A stretch of 41,112 nt of DNA from JABIDZ01 sp964402905 (GCA_964402905.1 CAYODU010000003.1:1-41112), one strand, 5' to 3'. Numbered from the stretch's first letter, positions 31,754 through 39,832 are shown. The notes: a model not told the origin generated them from the sequence alone. Translations and numbers: made by a program.

Positions 31754-32854
31754 TCACACCTTTGGTTGCATTATATAAATCATCATTATTAACATTACAA
31801 ATACGACTGGCATTCCTACGGCAAAAAATATTGTCATTATCTCTGGAGTTAGTGGAATGTTTCTGAATAAGTTTTGTCCGGTTGCTGCTAGCGGAGAATT
31901 TCTTATTGCCCCAAGAATCATTATTGCAACAGGCAAAACTATTCCTAGGAAAATAAATATTACTGCAAAAAAATTCATGCTCTGTGAAAAAGTATTTATC
32001 TTATTTTTCATATCTTCTGAAACATCATTTGCAATATCATTCATTACTCCTGAAAGATTTCCGCCGATTCTCATTGCTCTTAAAATGTGGTTGATGGTTG
32101 TTTTTAGTGCTCTGCTTTGTGTTCTAAGTGCTGTGTGCTTTAGTGCAATTGCTGTGTCGGAGCCCTCTTCAATTTCATTTATTGTTCTTGCAAATTCTTC
32201 GCTTAGTGTTCCATAATCATTTGATGCAACTGCTTGAATTGTTTTGTATAAACCAATTCCTGCTTTTAACTCAGTAGCCATGTGTCTTAGAGCAAACGGA
32301 AGTTCTCTTGAACAAGCATTTCCACGTGAAATTGCTTTTTGTTTTGGAATTATTAAAACGATTAGTGTTGATATTATCCATCCAACAAATGCAAAGACAA
32401 ATGGCATTATTGTGTAAAACCAAATATTTGCAGTAAATAATCCAAACAAAAAAGATACTATTAGTATTACTAGTGCAACAATAAATCCACCTGCACTTGC
32501 AAGGGCGAGATACTGATTTGCAGAGTACTTCATGTTTGCTGAGTACAGATAATAACCTATTTCTTCGCTTAGCGGGAAATTTTTGAGCATTTTTTGAATG
32601 GGTTTTAGTATTCCCTTTAATTTTAAATAAACTGTTCCAAGTTTTTTATTTAGATCAGAACCAAATGATTCCAAATCATCTTCGTTTTCAATATCTATTT
32701 TAGAGTAACTATCCTCAGAAATTATTCCTCTTAATTCTTTGAGACTTGTGTTTACTTCATCAAAAACAAGTCCTTCTTCTCTGTACTTTCGTTTCATTGT
32801 CTCTACGATTTTGTTTACTTCGTCTTCATCAATAGAAAGATTATTGCTACTCAT
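31754..32854 (-). CDS. Type IV pilus platform protein, TadC/FlaJ-like (second, extended)
   Basis: The 366-aa protein is homologous to its neighbour in the T2SSF core (LPFALRHMATELKAGIGLYK, SEEFARTINEIEEG, LKTTINHILRAMRIGGNLSG). It adds an N-terminal acidic cytoplasmic part of about 110 residues (NLSIDEDEVNKIVETMKRKY) before the first helix pair. The gene starts 2 bp after the ATPase gene stops, with GGTGAATAAAA before the ATG. Confidence 0.92.
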   Translation of the reverse strand: MSSNNLSIDEDEVNKIVETMKRKYREEGLVFDEVNTSLKELRGIISEDSYSKIDIENEDDLESFGSDLNKKLGTVYLKLKGILKPIQKMLKNFPLSEEIGYYLYSANMKYSANQYLALASAGGFIVALVILIVSFLFGLFTANIWFYTIMPFVFAFVGWIISTLIVLIIPKQKAISRGNACSRELPFALRHMATELKAGIGLYKTIQAVASNDYGTLSEEFARTINEIEEGSDTAIALKHTALRTQSRALKTTINHILRAMRIGGNLSGVMNDIANDVSEDMKNKINTFSQSMNFFAVIFIFLGIVLPVAIMILGAIRNSPLAATGQNLFRNIPLTPEIMTIFFAVGMPVVFVMLIMMIYIMQPKV

Positions 32855-32856
32855 TT

Positions 32857-34527
32857 TTATTCACCAAAATTTGTTCTTTGTGCTAAAAAATCTTTTGCTT
32901 TATCACTCACAACACTCAGTTCTCTTATGTTTGATTCAACTAATTGTTCAAGGAATTTTTTTCGTATTTCTAGTTCTGCACTAATTTTTTCTTTTGAAAG
33001 TCCGCTAAAGTCTTGGAGCATTTTAATGTACTCGCTTTGCATTAATGTTTGTTCAATAACATCTCTTACGGGATCTCTTTGGAAAAGAGTTTGTGTTTTT
33101 GGTTTTCCGTCAAGTGCGCCATATACTTCTGCTATTTCGCTTATTCTTCTGATAGTTCCTTTTTTTCTATCATGGTATCGGTGTTCTACAATAATGAAAT
33201 CCAATCCTGCAAGCATTATTTTTGGAACATTCATTGGGGGATTGGTCACACGAATAATTGTTTCTTCTGGAGAATTTGCGTGGACAGTTCCAAGGCAACC
33301 ATCGTGTCCAGTGTTAATTGCGGTGAAAAGTGTAAATGCTTCTTCGTGTCTTATTTCTCCAACTATTATTCTATCGGGACGCATTCTTAAAGAATTTTTT
33401 GTAAGTATATCCATCTTTAGTTCGCCTGTTCCTTCTATTCCTGGCGGTCTTGCTTCCATCCTAATCCAGTGTTTTAATGGAAGATTTAGTTCTGCTGTAT
33501 CTTCAATAGTAATTATTCTTTCTCTGTCCGGAATAAAAGCAGCTAGAACATTTAACAGAGTTGTTTTTCCTGAACCTGTTCCTCCAGAGATAAGCATGTT
33601 AGCAGGTTTTGTTCCCAAGCCATCAATGCACACCCAAAGAAATGCCGCAGCTTCGCTTGACAAAGTGTTCATTCTTATCAAGTCAATTATCGAGTAAGGA
33701 TCTTTTCGGAATTTTCTTATTGTTAGTGTTCCGCCGGAAATTGATGCTGGAGGAATAGTTGCATTTACCCTGCTTCCATCTATAAGTCTTGCATCTAATA
33801 GAGGGGAAGAAACATCTACTCTTCTGCCCACATCTCTTGCAATTTTATTTATCAGGTCTTCTATTTCTTGTTCAGAAAAAAATTCTATATTTGTAGTTAG
33901 CATTTCGTATTCTCTGTGAAAAACATACACTGGTTTTTTCGGGCCAACAATCATTATTTCTTCAAGTAAATCATCTTTTATCAAATCATCAATTAATCCA
34001 TATCCAACCATTTCTCTTACAACGGCATCTGCATAAAAGTTTGTTCTTGATGAAGGAACTTTTAAAGTTGGATTATTTTTTATTATCTCAATTACTTTTT
34101 GTTTGTAAACAATTCTTTTTTCTTCAGCGTTCCTTATTTTGTATGGAACAATGCTGATTAGTCTTGTGGTCGCTTCTTTTAAAGTATTAATAACTTTTCT
34201 TTCGGCGGAGGTTGGGCGTGTTGCTGGAACAAAATAAATTTTCAGCGGATTTCCAGGAATTTCATAAATAGTTGTTTTACCATATGCGGCAACTTCAACT
34301 TTCTTTTTTTCTTCAAACTCTTTTTCAATTTCTGTTTTTTCCTGAGAAGGTTCTATCTCAAGATCCTCTTTTTGTGGGGTAAATGCTTTGTCAAATTCTT
34401 TCATATCTTCTTTTTTAATTGTTTTAGCAATTTCTTCTTCTTTTTGCTCTGGTGCTTTTTCCTCGCCTTTTGAGCCCTCTTTTTCTTTTGCTTCCTTGAG
34501 CAAGTCCCCAAGATAATCAGTTGCCAT
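32857..34527 (-). CDS. Type II/IV secretion ATPase of the pilus locus (TadA/GspE-like)
   Basis: The 556-aa ATPase powers assembly of the pilins in this locus. The first 80 residues are a disordered Glu/Lys-rich extension (EEKAPEQKEEEIAKTIKKED). The core has GSRVNATIPPASISGG, Walker A ISGGTGSGKTTLLN, the Asp box ITIEDTAEL, Walker B RIIVGEIRHEEA, and the His box GHDGCLGTVHANSPEE. It heads an operon with the two TadC genes. It is paralogous to the orphan ATPase at 15370-16905. Confidence 0.96.
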   Translation of the reverse strand: MATDYLGDLLKEAKEKEGSKGEEKAPEQKEEEIAKTIKKEDMKEFDKAFTPQKEDLEIEPSQEKTEIEKEFEEKKKVEVAAYGKTTIYEIPGNPLKIYFVPATRPTSAERKVINTLKEATTRLISIVPYKIRNAEEKRIVYKQKVIEIIKNNPTLKVPSSRTNFYADAVVREMVGYGLIDDLIKDDLLEEIMIVGPKKPVYVFHREYEMLTTNIEFFSEQEIEDLINKIARDVGRRVDVSSPLLDARLIDGSRVNATIPPASISGGTLTIRKFRKDPYSIIDLIRMNTLSSEAAAFLWVCIDGLGTKPANMLISGGTGSGKTTLLNVLAAFIPDRERIITIEDTAELNLPLKHWIRMEARPPGIEGTGELKMDILTKNSLRMRPDRIIVGEIRHEEAFTLFTAINTGHDGCLGTVHANSPEETIIRVTNPPMNVPKIMLAGLDFIIVEHRYHDRKKGTIRRISEIAEVYGALDGKPKTQTLFQRDPVRDVIEQTLMQSEYIKMLQDFSGLSKEKISAELEIRKKFLEQLVESNIRELSVVSDKAKDFLAQRTNFGE

Positions 34528-34617
34528 GCTAGAAATAGGTTCTTTGATTATTTTAAGCTTTTGTTGGACAAAAAAAGAATATATTTTGAGCTGGTTTTAA
34601 TACTTTTTTGTTTTACT

Positions 34618-36366
34618 TTATTTTTTTTCCTCTACTTCTTTATTTATCTTTACAATAAAATCCTCAACTTTCATTACTGTTTGTTTTCCTTCTCTATCTC
34701 TTACTGCAATATTTTTGTCTTCTTCTTCTTTTGCCCCCACAACAATGACATAAGGGACTTTCATTTTCTGCGCTTCTCTTATTCTGTATCCTAAAGTTTC
34801 GTTTCTTTCATCAAGTTGTGCTCTTACTCCGGCACTAATTAATTCTGCATTTATTTTTTTTCCATATTCAATAAATTTTTCTGAAATTGGAATTGTTATT
34901 GCTTGTTCTGGCGAAAGCCAAACAGGGAATGCTCCACCATACTTTTCAATTAGCATTGCAATTGTTCTTTCGTAACATCCAATAGAACTTCTGTGAATTA
35001 TATATGGTCTTTTCTTTTGTCCGTCTTTATCAGTGTAAGTCATATCAAATCTTTCTGGCAAAGCAAAGTCAATTTGAACAGTAATTATTGTATCTTCTTT
35101 TCCATAAACATTTTTTGCTTGAAGATCAAGTTTTGGTCCGTAAAAAGCGGCTTCGCCTTCTGCTTCTTCATATTTTAATCCAAGATGATCAAGAATTTTT
35201 TTCATTTCTTTTTCAGAGTGCTCCCATGCTTTTGGATTATCAATGTACTTTCCTTTTTTGTTTTCCGGATCCCACTTTGAGAATCTGTAAGTTATTTCAT
35301 CTTTTATTCCCAATGAATTCATTACATAGTCTATCAAACCAATAACATCCTTGAATTCTTTTTCCAATTGTTCTGGAGTAACAATAATGTGTCCTTCAGA
35401 TAAAGTAAATTGTCTTACTCTTGTGAGCCCATGCATTTCTCCTGATGTTTCGTTTCTGAAAAGAACTGATGTTTCTCCAAAGCGTATTGGTAAGTCTTTG
35501 TAAGATTTACCTTCATTTTTGTATATCAAAAATTGGTATGGACATGTCATTGGACGTAGTGCTAAAACTTCTTCATCTTTTTTCTCGTCACCCAGAATAA
35601 ACATTCCTTCTTTGTAGTGTTCCCAATGCCCAGAAATTTTGTACAAATCAGATTTCGCCATGTAAGGAGTTCTAGTATAAATGTAACCTCTTTTTTCTTC
35701 TTCGTCTTCAATAAACCTTGTTAGTATTTGGAATAGTTTTGCTCCTCTTGGCATTAACAAAGGTAATCCCTGGCCAACAAGTTCGTGTGTCATGAATAAT
35801 TTTAGTTCTCTACCGATTTTGTTGTGATCATTTGCCTCTGCTTTTTCTTTTGCAGCTAAAAAATCATCAAGTTCTTTTTGTGTTTTAAAAGAAATTCCAT
35901 AAACTCTTTGTAGTTGCTTATTTTTTTCGTTTCCTTTCCAGTAAGCTGCGCTGATTTTTAATAGTTTAATTGCTTTGATTGGTTCAGTTGATTCTAGGTG
36001 TGGGCCTTTGCACATGTCAGTAAAGGAACCGCTTTTGTAAACACTTATTTTCTTTTCGCCTTCTTTCTCCAAATCTTTTATCATTTCGATTTTGTATAGA
36101 TTATCTTTGAACAATTCGAGTGCTTCTTTTACACTCACTTCACTTTTAACAAGTTTTTCTTTTTTACTTATTATTTTTCTCATTTCAGCTTCAATTTTTT
36201 TTAAATCATTTTCGTTAATATTATTTTTAATTTCAAAATCATAGTGGAAACCCATTTCTATTGGGGGACCTATGGCAATCTTTGCTTTTGGATAAAGTTT
36301 TAGTAGTGCCTCAGCAAAAACATGGGCTGTAGTGTGCCAAAACTTCTCCATTTCTTTTTTATCCAT
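34618..36366 (-). CDS. thrS: Threonyl-tRNA synthetase, bacterial type lacking the TGS domain
   Basis: The 582-aa enzyme starts directly in the N2 editing domain: HTTAHVFAEAL (HxxxH) and FTDMCKGPHLE (CxxxH), as in bacterial ThrRS, whose homologues edit Ser-tRNA-Thr. The TGS domain normally found before it is absent. The class II core has motif 2 RFGETSVLFRNETSGEMHGL, TRVRQFTLSEGHI, the zinc Cys in MTCPYQFLIY and motif 3 SSIGCYERTIAMLIEKYGG; the anticodon domain is at the end. Most archaea instead carry a DTD-like editing domain, so the gene has probably been acquired from bacteria. GGTGAT precedes the ATG. A threonine-rich micro-ORF lies just upstream. Confidence 0.95.
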   Translation of the reverse strand: MDKKEMEKFWHTTAHVFAEALLKLYPKAKIAIGPPIEMGFHYDFEIKNNINENDLKKIEAEMRKIISKKEKLVKSEVSVKEALELFKDNLYKIEMIKDLEKEGEKKISVYKSGSFTDMCKGPHLESTEPIKAIKLLKISAAYWKGNEKNKQLQRVYGISFKTQKELDDFLAAKEKAEANDHNKIGRELKLFMTHELVGQGLPLLMPRGAKLFQILTRFIEDEEEKRGYIYTRTPYMAKSDLYKISGHWEHYKEGMFILGDEKKDEEVLALRPMTCPYQFLIYKNEGKSYKDLPIRFGETSVLFRNETSGEMHGLTRVRQFTLSEGHIIVTPEQLEKEFKDVIGLIDYVMNSLGIKDEITYRFSKWDPENKKGKYIDNPKAWEHSEKEMKKILDHLGLKYEEAEGEAAFYGPKLDLQAKNVYGKEDTIITVQIDFALPERFDMTYTDKDGQKKRPYIIHRSSIGCYERTIAMLIEKYGGAFPVWLSPEQAITIPISEKFIEYGKKINAELISAGVRAQLDERNETLGYRIREAQKMKVPYVIVVGAKEEEDKNIAVRDREGKQTVMKVEDFIVKINKEVEEKK

Positions 36367-36372
36367 ACCTTA

Positions 36373-36426
36373 ATCACCAAACATAACAAATTTCTGCTCA
36401 AAAACCTTTTAAAATAAGTCTTGAGC
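36373..36426 (-). promoter_or_regulatory. thrS leader region: TATA-like box, inverted repeats, ribosome-binding site
   Basis: Between the micro-ORF and thrS, a TTTTAAAA at 36407-36414 could be the thrS promoter. Its expected start site, about 36383, lies just before the GGTGAT site at 36373-36378. An inverted repeat GCTCAA (36421-36426) / TTGAGC (36396-36401) encloses it. The second arm can instead pair with CTCAAA at 36463-36468 inside the micro-ORF, giving two competing stems. The TTTTT run at 36401-36406 could serve as a terminator tract. Pairings were drawn by eye. Confidence 0.45.
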
Positions 36427-36427
36427 C

Positions 36428-36487
36428 TTAAGCCGTGGTTGTAGTAGTTGTTTCTGAAACAGTTTGAGTCAATTCTACTACTTCCAT
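36428..36487 (-). CDS. Candidate threonine leader peptide upstream of thrS, 19 aa
   Basis: A small ORF ends 61 bp before the thrS ATG, on the same strand. It encodes MEVVELTQTVSETTTTTTA, with eight threonines among 19 residues and six consecutive Thr codons (ACA ACT ACT ACA ACC ACG) that use all four Thr codons. A TATA box TTTATAAA at 36512-36519 lies at the right distance for a leaderless start at this ATG. Bacterial thr leader peptides likewise carry Thr runs. That a run of Thr codons precedes threonyl-tRNA synthetase is unlikely to be coincidence. The effect on thrS is inferred, not shown. Confidence 0.6.
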   Translation of the reverse strand: MEVVELTQTVSETTTTTTA

Positions 36488-36511
36488 AACAATTATTTAT
36501 CTAAATAGTTA

Positions 36512-36519
36512 TTTATAAA
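36512..36519 (-). promoter_or_regulatory. TATA box of the thr micro-ORF
   Basis: TTTATAAA, a perfect archaeal box A, is centred about 28 bp before the micro-ORF ATG. This is the spacing of leaderless genes in this window such as nurA and abce1. Confidence 0.55.
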
Positions 36520-36551
36520 CTAGTTAATTTTTGATGTAACAAATTGTATAT

Positions 36552-36992
36552 TTACTTAGTCGCTCGTTTACACTTGTCTTTTCCGCATAAAGAATGGAAC
36601 TCTCTGCAGTAGGTATTGCACCCGTCTTCTTTCATGTACTTACATTCTTTCCATGTGACATTTCCAGAAAAGTTACTTCCGCTTTCGCGAATAACATTTG
36701 CTATTATGTTTCCGTGGCGCGGATCAATTTTTTGTGCGTGGTTAAAATTAGCTCTTCTTGGGCGTTCTTCAATTACTTCGTCAAAACCAATTCTTTCTCC
36801 CCTAATTGGGGTGTTCAAAGAACTTTTTGCAATAGAATTAAGCTCTTCTTTCATCTGACTTATTTGTTCTCGTGGAATTTGTCCGCTACTAGCATCAATA
36901 ATTTTTTCAGGAGAAGCTCTCTGATAAACTGTTTTTTGTTGCATTAATGCATTTGTTTTTTTTGCATCTTCAACAAAACTTTTGAAGGCCAT
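36552..36992 (-). CDS. Unknown protein with C-terminal Cys/His cluster
   Basis: The ATG giving MAFKSFVEDAKKTNALMQQ is chosen because a TATA-like TTTTTATTTA lies about 30 nt upstream. The longer open frame upstream would enter the nreA promoter region. The 146-aa protein has a helical, charged N-terminal half and a C-terminal zinc-binding candidate: CKYMKEDGCNTYCREFHSLC then GKDKCKR (five Cys, one His). The N-terminus is mostly disordered. No known family is recognised. It is divergent from nreA. Confidence 0.8.
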   Translation of the reverse strand: MAFKSFVEDAKKTNALMQQKTVYQRASPEKIIDASSGQIPREQISQMKEELNSIAKSSLNTPIRGERIGFDEVIEERPRRANFNHAQKIDPRHGNIIANVIRESGSNFSGNVTWKECKYMKEDGCNTYCREFHSLCGKDKCKRATK

Positions 36993-37034
36993 AGCAAGAG
37001 TATTTTTATATCTAAATAAAAAGTTATTGTAAAA

Positions 37035-37051
37035 AAGCGAAAAAAACGCTT
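37035..37051. repeat. Inverted repeat in the 36992/37111 intergenic region
   Basis: AAGCGAAAAAAACGCTT: 5-bp arms AAGCG/CGCTT around seven A. It could be an operator or hairpin in the nreA leader. It is not a known element. Confidence 0.35.
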
Positions 37052-37110
37052 GTTTGGATTGCTTTTTGTTCTTTTTGGGACTAATTATTTGCATTGTTTT
37101 TGGTGTTGAT

Positions 37111-38343
37111 TTGATTTCTCCTGAATTATGTATTAAGTGCAAGGGAAAATTGCTTTGCGGTTTAACTAAGTGCCCTATACTTGAAAAGAATTTTTCTCAG
37201 ACAAAAATAGTTTCTTCTATTAAAGACAATAATTTTTTCGGAGCTACTCCGCCAGGTTTTTTTGTTTCTTGGCAAAATTATCCAAAAGTTGCGGTAGCGC
37301 CTCTATCTGCTTTGCCTAATGAAGTATCTGAAATGAGTGATTTGCCTGAAAAGTGGTATGGTTTGCCACAGGAAAAAATAATTTCTTTTAGAGAGTCTTT
37401 GTTGCGTTCATACAAAACAATGCCTGTTTCTCTTGCTTCAAATCCAAATTATGAATTACTTGATTTTCAGGAAATTGCAATGGCATCTTCTTTATTGGAA
37501 GTTGAAGTGAATCTGAAAAAAACTCCTTCAAAGGAAACTACTTTTGATTCTTTTTCTGCACCAATGGGTCCGAGTGCCGAACTCTCAAAAATAAGTTTGA
37601 TTGAGAATCCGAAAATTCCAAAAAAAATTGATTATTATTCTAGCGATATTGATGTTAAATCAAATACTGCTTTGATTGAATTGTTTAAAGATGGTTTTCC
37701 TGTTTCGGTTCTTGCAAAAGTTCTTTCAAGTGGTGCTCTTGGAGTTAAAAAAGATAGAAAAATTGTTCCTACTCGCTGGAGCATTACTGCGGTTGATTCT
37801 AATTTATCAAAGCATTTTATTCAAGAAAGTTTGTCGCAAAACAAATTAATTGATTGTTACAAATTATTCCATTCAAAATATTTGGATAATGATTTTTGGG
37901 TTTTGCTAATGCCTTTTCCATGGAGTTTTGAACAAATAGAAGTTTGGTTACCTGGTGGGATATGGACGGTGGGGGCTACAAGTTACCAGGTTTTATCAGA
38001 CCATGAATTTAATTCCGGTTTAAAGGGTTACCCAAAAGAAACTGAGGGGGCTTATTTTGCTTCTCGCCTTGCAATAACGGAGTATCTAAATGAAAAGAAA
38101 ATTAATGCTGCAGCAATTGTTTTCAGAGAAATCGGACAAGATTATGCAGTGCCTCTCGGAGTGTGGCAGATAAGAGAAAATGTTCGTGCGGCGCTAAAAC
38201 AAGAACCGCTTGATTTTTCTGGTATTGATATTGTTCTTGATTTTTTATCAAAGAAACTTGTTGTGCCAATAGAACAATACAAAAAAAAATCTGAATTAAT
38301 AAAATTCTTCAAAACGCAAACAAGAATAAGTCAGTGGTTCTAA
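37111..38343 (+). CDS. nreA: DNA repair protein NreA with C-terminal PCNA-interacting motif
   Basis: NreA is an archaeal repair protein that binds the sliding clamp. A TTG start at 37111 is chosen: GGTG lies exactly 5 nt upstream, and the product begins MISPELCIKCKGKLLCGLTK, the family's N-terminal zinc finger with C7, C10, C16, C21. The farther TTG would add a hydrophobic 19-residue extension. The body carries the NreA pattern (PPGFFVSWQNYPKVAV, then DLPEKWYGL, IVPTRWSITAVD, YASRL-like FASRLAITEYL). The last residues QTRISQWF form a PIP box. It converges with the unknown gene beside rfcS, overlapping by 4 bp. Confidence 0.9.
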   Translation: MISPELCIKCKGKLLCGLTKCPILEKNFSQTKIVSSIKDNNFFGATPPGFFVSWQNYPKVAVAPLSALPNEVSEMSDLPEKWYGLPQEKIISFRESLLRSYKTMPVSLASNPNYELLDFQEIAMASSLLEVEVNLKKTPSKETTFDSFSAPMGPSAELSKISLIENPKIPKKIDYYSSDIDVKSNTALIELFKDGFPVSVLAKVLSSGALGVKKDRKIVPTRWSITAVDSNLSKHFIQESLSQNKLIDCYKLFHSKYLDNDFWVLLMPFPWSFEQIEVWLPGGIWTVGATSYQVLSDHEFNSGLKGYPKETEGAYFASRLAITEYLNEKKINAAAIVFREIGQDYAVPLGVWQIRENVRAALKQEPLDFSGIDIVLDFLSKKLVVPIEQYKKKSELIKFFKTQTRISQWF

Positions 38344-38786
38344 GCGCCCCAATCTTCCAGGAGTAGTTTTGCTCTTGTTTTTCGAGGTTGTTTCATTAGT
38401 TTGTCGAATTTTTTTATAAGTTCTGCTTGTTCTTTTCTTCCAAGTATTTCTTCCAGAGCCCTCATAAAATCAATATCTGCGTTTGGTCTTTTTCTTTTTC
38501 TCACAAATATTCTTTGTGCGTCCCATACACGGTGTCTTTGTTCTCGTGTAAGATTCATTTCGCCCATTGCTTGAGTTAAACCAAGTTTTGTTATTTGCGC
38601 TAGTGTTCTCCTGTCAAGAATATCAAATTGTCTATGTTCATTTGGAATGGGTCGTCCTATTTTGCCGTCCGGCCTCTTTCGAACCTTTAGCATATCCCAC
38701 GCAGTACGTCTTTTGGCTTCATCAACTATTTTTTCTACGGTGTAGTCTGTAATGGGGGTTGCTTTTCTTGTTCTGCGCCTTTCCAT
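38340..38786 (-). CDS. Unknown basic protein adjacent to rfcS
   Basis: The 148-aa protein is not recognised. It is Arg/Lys-rich (MERRRTRKATPITDYTVEKI) with a predominantly helical pattern (TLAQITKLGLTQAMGEM, LTREQRHRVWDAQRIFVRKRKR) and a C-terminal helix rich in Lys. No cysteine. Its ATG is 4 bp after the rfcS stop with GTGAG in front, so it is co-transcribed with rfcS. A DNA-binding or clamp-loader-linked role is inference from neighbours only. Confidence 0.8.
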   Translation of the reverse strand: MERRRTRKATPITDYTVEKIVDEAKRRTAWDMLKVRKRPDGKIGRPIPNEHRQFDILDRRTLAQITKLGLTQAMGEMNLTREQRHRVWDAQRIFVRKRKRPNADIDFMRALEEILGRKEQAELIKKFDKLMKQPRKTRAKLLLEDWGA

Positions 38787-38790
38787 ATTC

Positions 38791-39756
38791 TCACTTTTTG
38801 AATTTCATGAATTGTGCAAGTAGAGCTTCAAGTTGTATTCTTTCGTTTGCGCCTTCAACTATTCTAAAATCATATTCTCCAATAATATCAACTAGTTCTA
38901 TCTTACTTTTTTGTGCTAACTTTTCTTCATCCAAACCCATTGTTTCTCTGTATAATTGTTTTAGAATATCTTCTCCGCTCATTCCGTGTTCGTACATTAG
39001 TTCATCGAGTTTTTTTCTTGCATCCATAAAGTTTCCATTTAGTGCAAATAAAATCATTTCTTGTACTTGTTCTGGTTTTGCTTTGCTTGAAACACTATAA
39101 ATTATTTCTTCATCAATTTTTTTGTTTATAGTAGATGCAGCTTGTAGTACATTAATTGCTTTTCGTAAATCGCCTTGGCAAACATAAAAAACAGCTTTCT
39201 TTGCTTTATCATCAATTTCAAGTTTTTCTTTGTGGGCTACTTGTTTTATTTGTTCTTCAATATCTTTTGTGTTCAGTGGTGTGAATCTATAAATAACGCA
39301 TCTTGATTGTAGTGGCTCTATTATTTTTGAAGAGTAATTGCAAGATAAAACAAATCTACATGTTTTGGTGTATTTCTCCATTGTTCTTCTTAGTGCCTGC
39401 TGTGCATCGTTTGTCAGGGCATCGCACTCATCTAAAAAAATTATTTTAAAATTAGAATCAAATGCAAGAGTTCTTGCAAAATCTTTTATGGTGTTTCTTA
39501 CAACATCTATTCCTCTGTCATCGGATGCATTTAGTTCTAAGAAATTTTGTCCAAAATTTTCTTTGAAAATTTCTTTTGCCAGTGCAATGCTAGAAGAAGT
39601 TTTTCCTGTCCCCGCAGGGCCAGAAAACATAAGGTTTGGCATATTTCTTTGTTTAACATAGCTTTTCAGTCTATCAGTAATGTTTTCGTGTCCAACAACC
39701 TCTGAAAGATTTTTTGGGCGGTACTTTTCTACCCAGGGTAATTCCATTTCATCCAT
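38791..39756 (-). CDS. rfcS: Replication factor C small subunit
   Basis: RfcS is the AAA+ subunit that, with RfcL, loads PCNA onto DNA. The 321-aa protein has the N-terminal PWVEKYRPKNLSEVVGHE, Walker A GPAGTGKTSSSIALA, FLELNASDDRGIDVVR, Walker B FLDECDALTNDAQQALR and the SRC motif LQSRCVIYRF, followed by the collar domain. A TATA-like TTTTAATAA about 25 nt upstream of the first ATG supports the leaderless start used here. It and nreA (a clamp-binding protein) are neighbours, forming a replication/repair cluster. Confidence 0.96.
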   Translation of the reverse strand: MDEMELPWVEKYRPKNLSEVVGHENITDRLKSYVKQRNMPNLMFSGPAGTGKTSSSIALAKEIFKENFGQNFLELNASDDRGIDVVRNTIKDFARTLAFDSNFKIIFLDECDALTNDAQQALRRTMEKYTKTCRFVLSCNYSSKIIEPLQSRCVIYRFTPLNTKDIEEQIKQVAHKEKLEIDDKAKKAVFYVCQGDLRKAINVLQAASTINKKIDEEIIYSVSSKAKPEQVQEMILFALNGNFMDARKKLDELMYEHGMSGEDILKQLYRETMGLDEEKLAQKSKIELVDIIGEYDFRIVEGANERIQLEALLAQFMKFKK

Positions 39757-39832
39757 CGAAAATATTGATTTAGGTAGTTATTAAAAGCTTATTATTACTT
39801 ATTTCATTAATACAATTATTAGCGGTGTTTTA

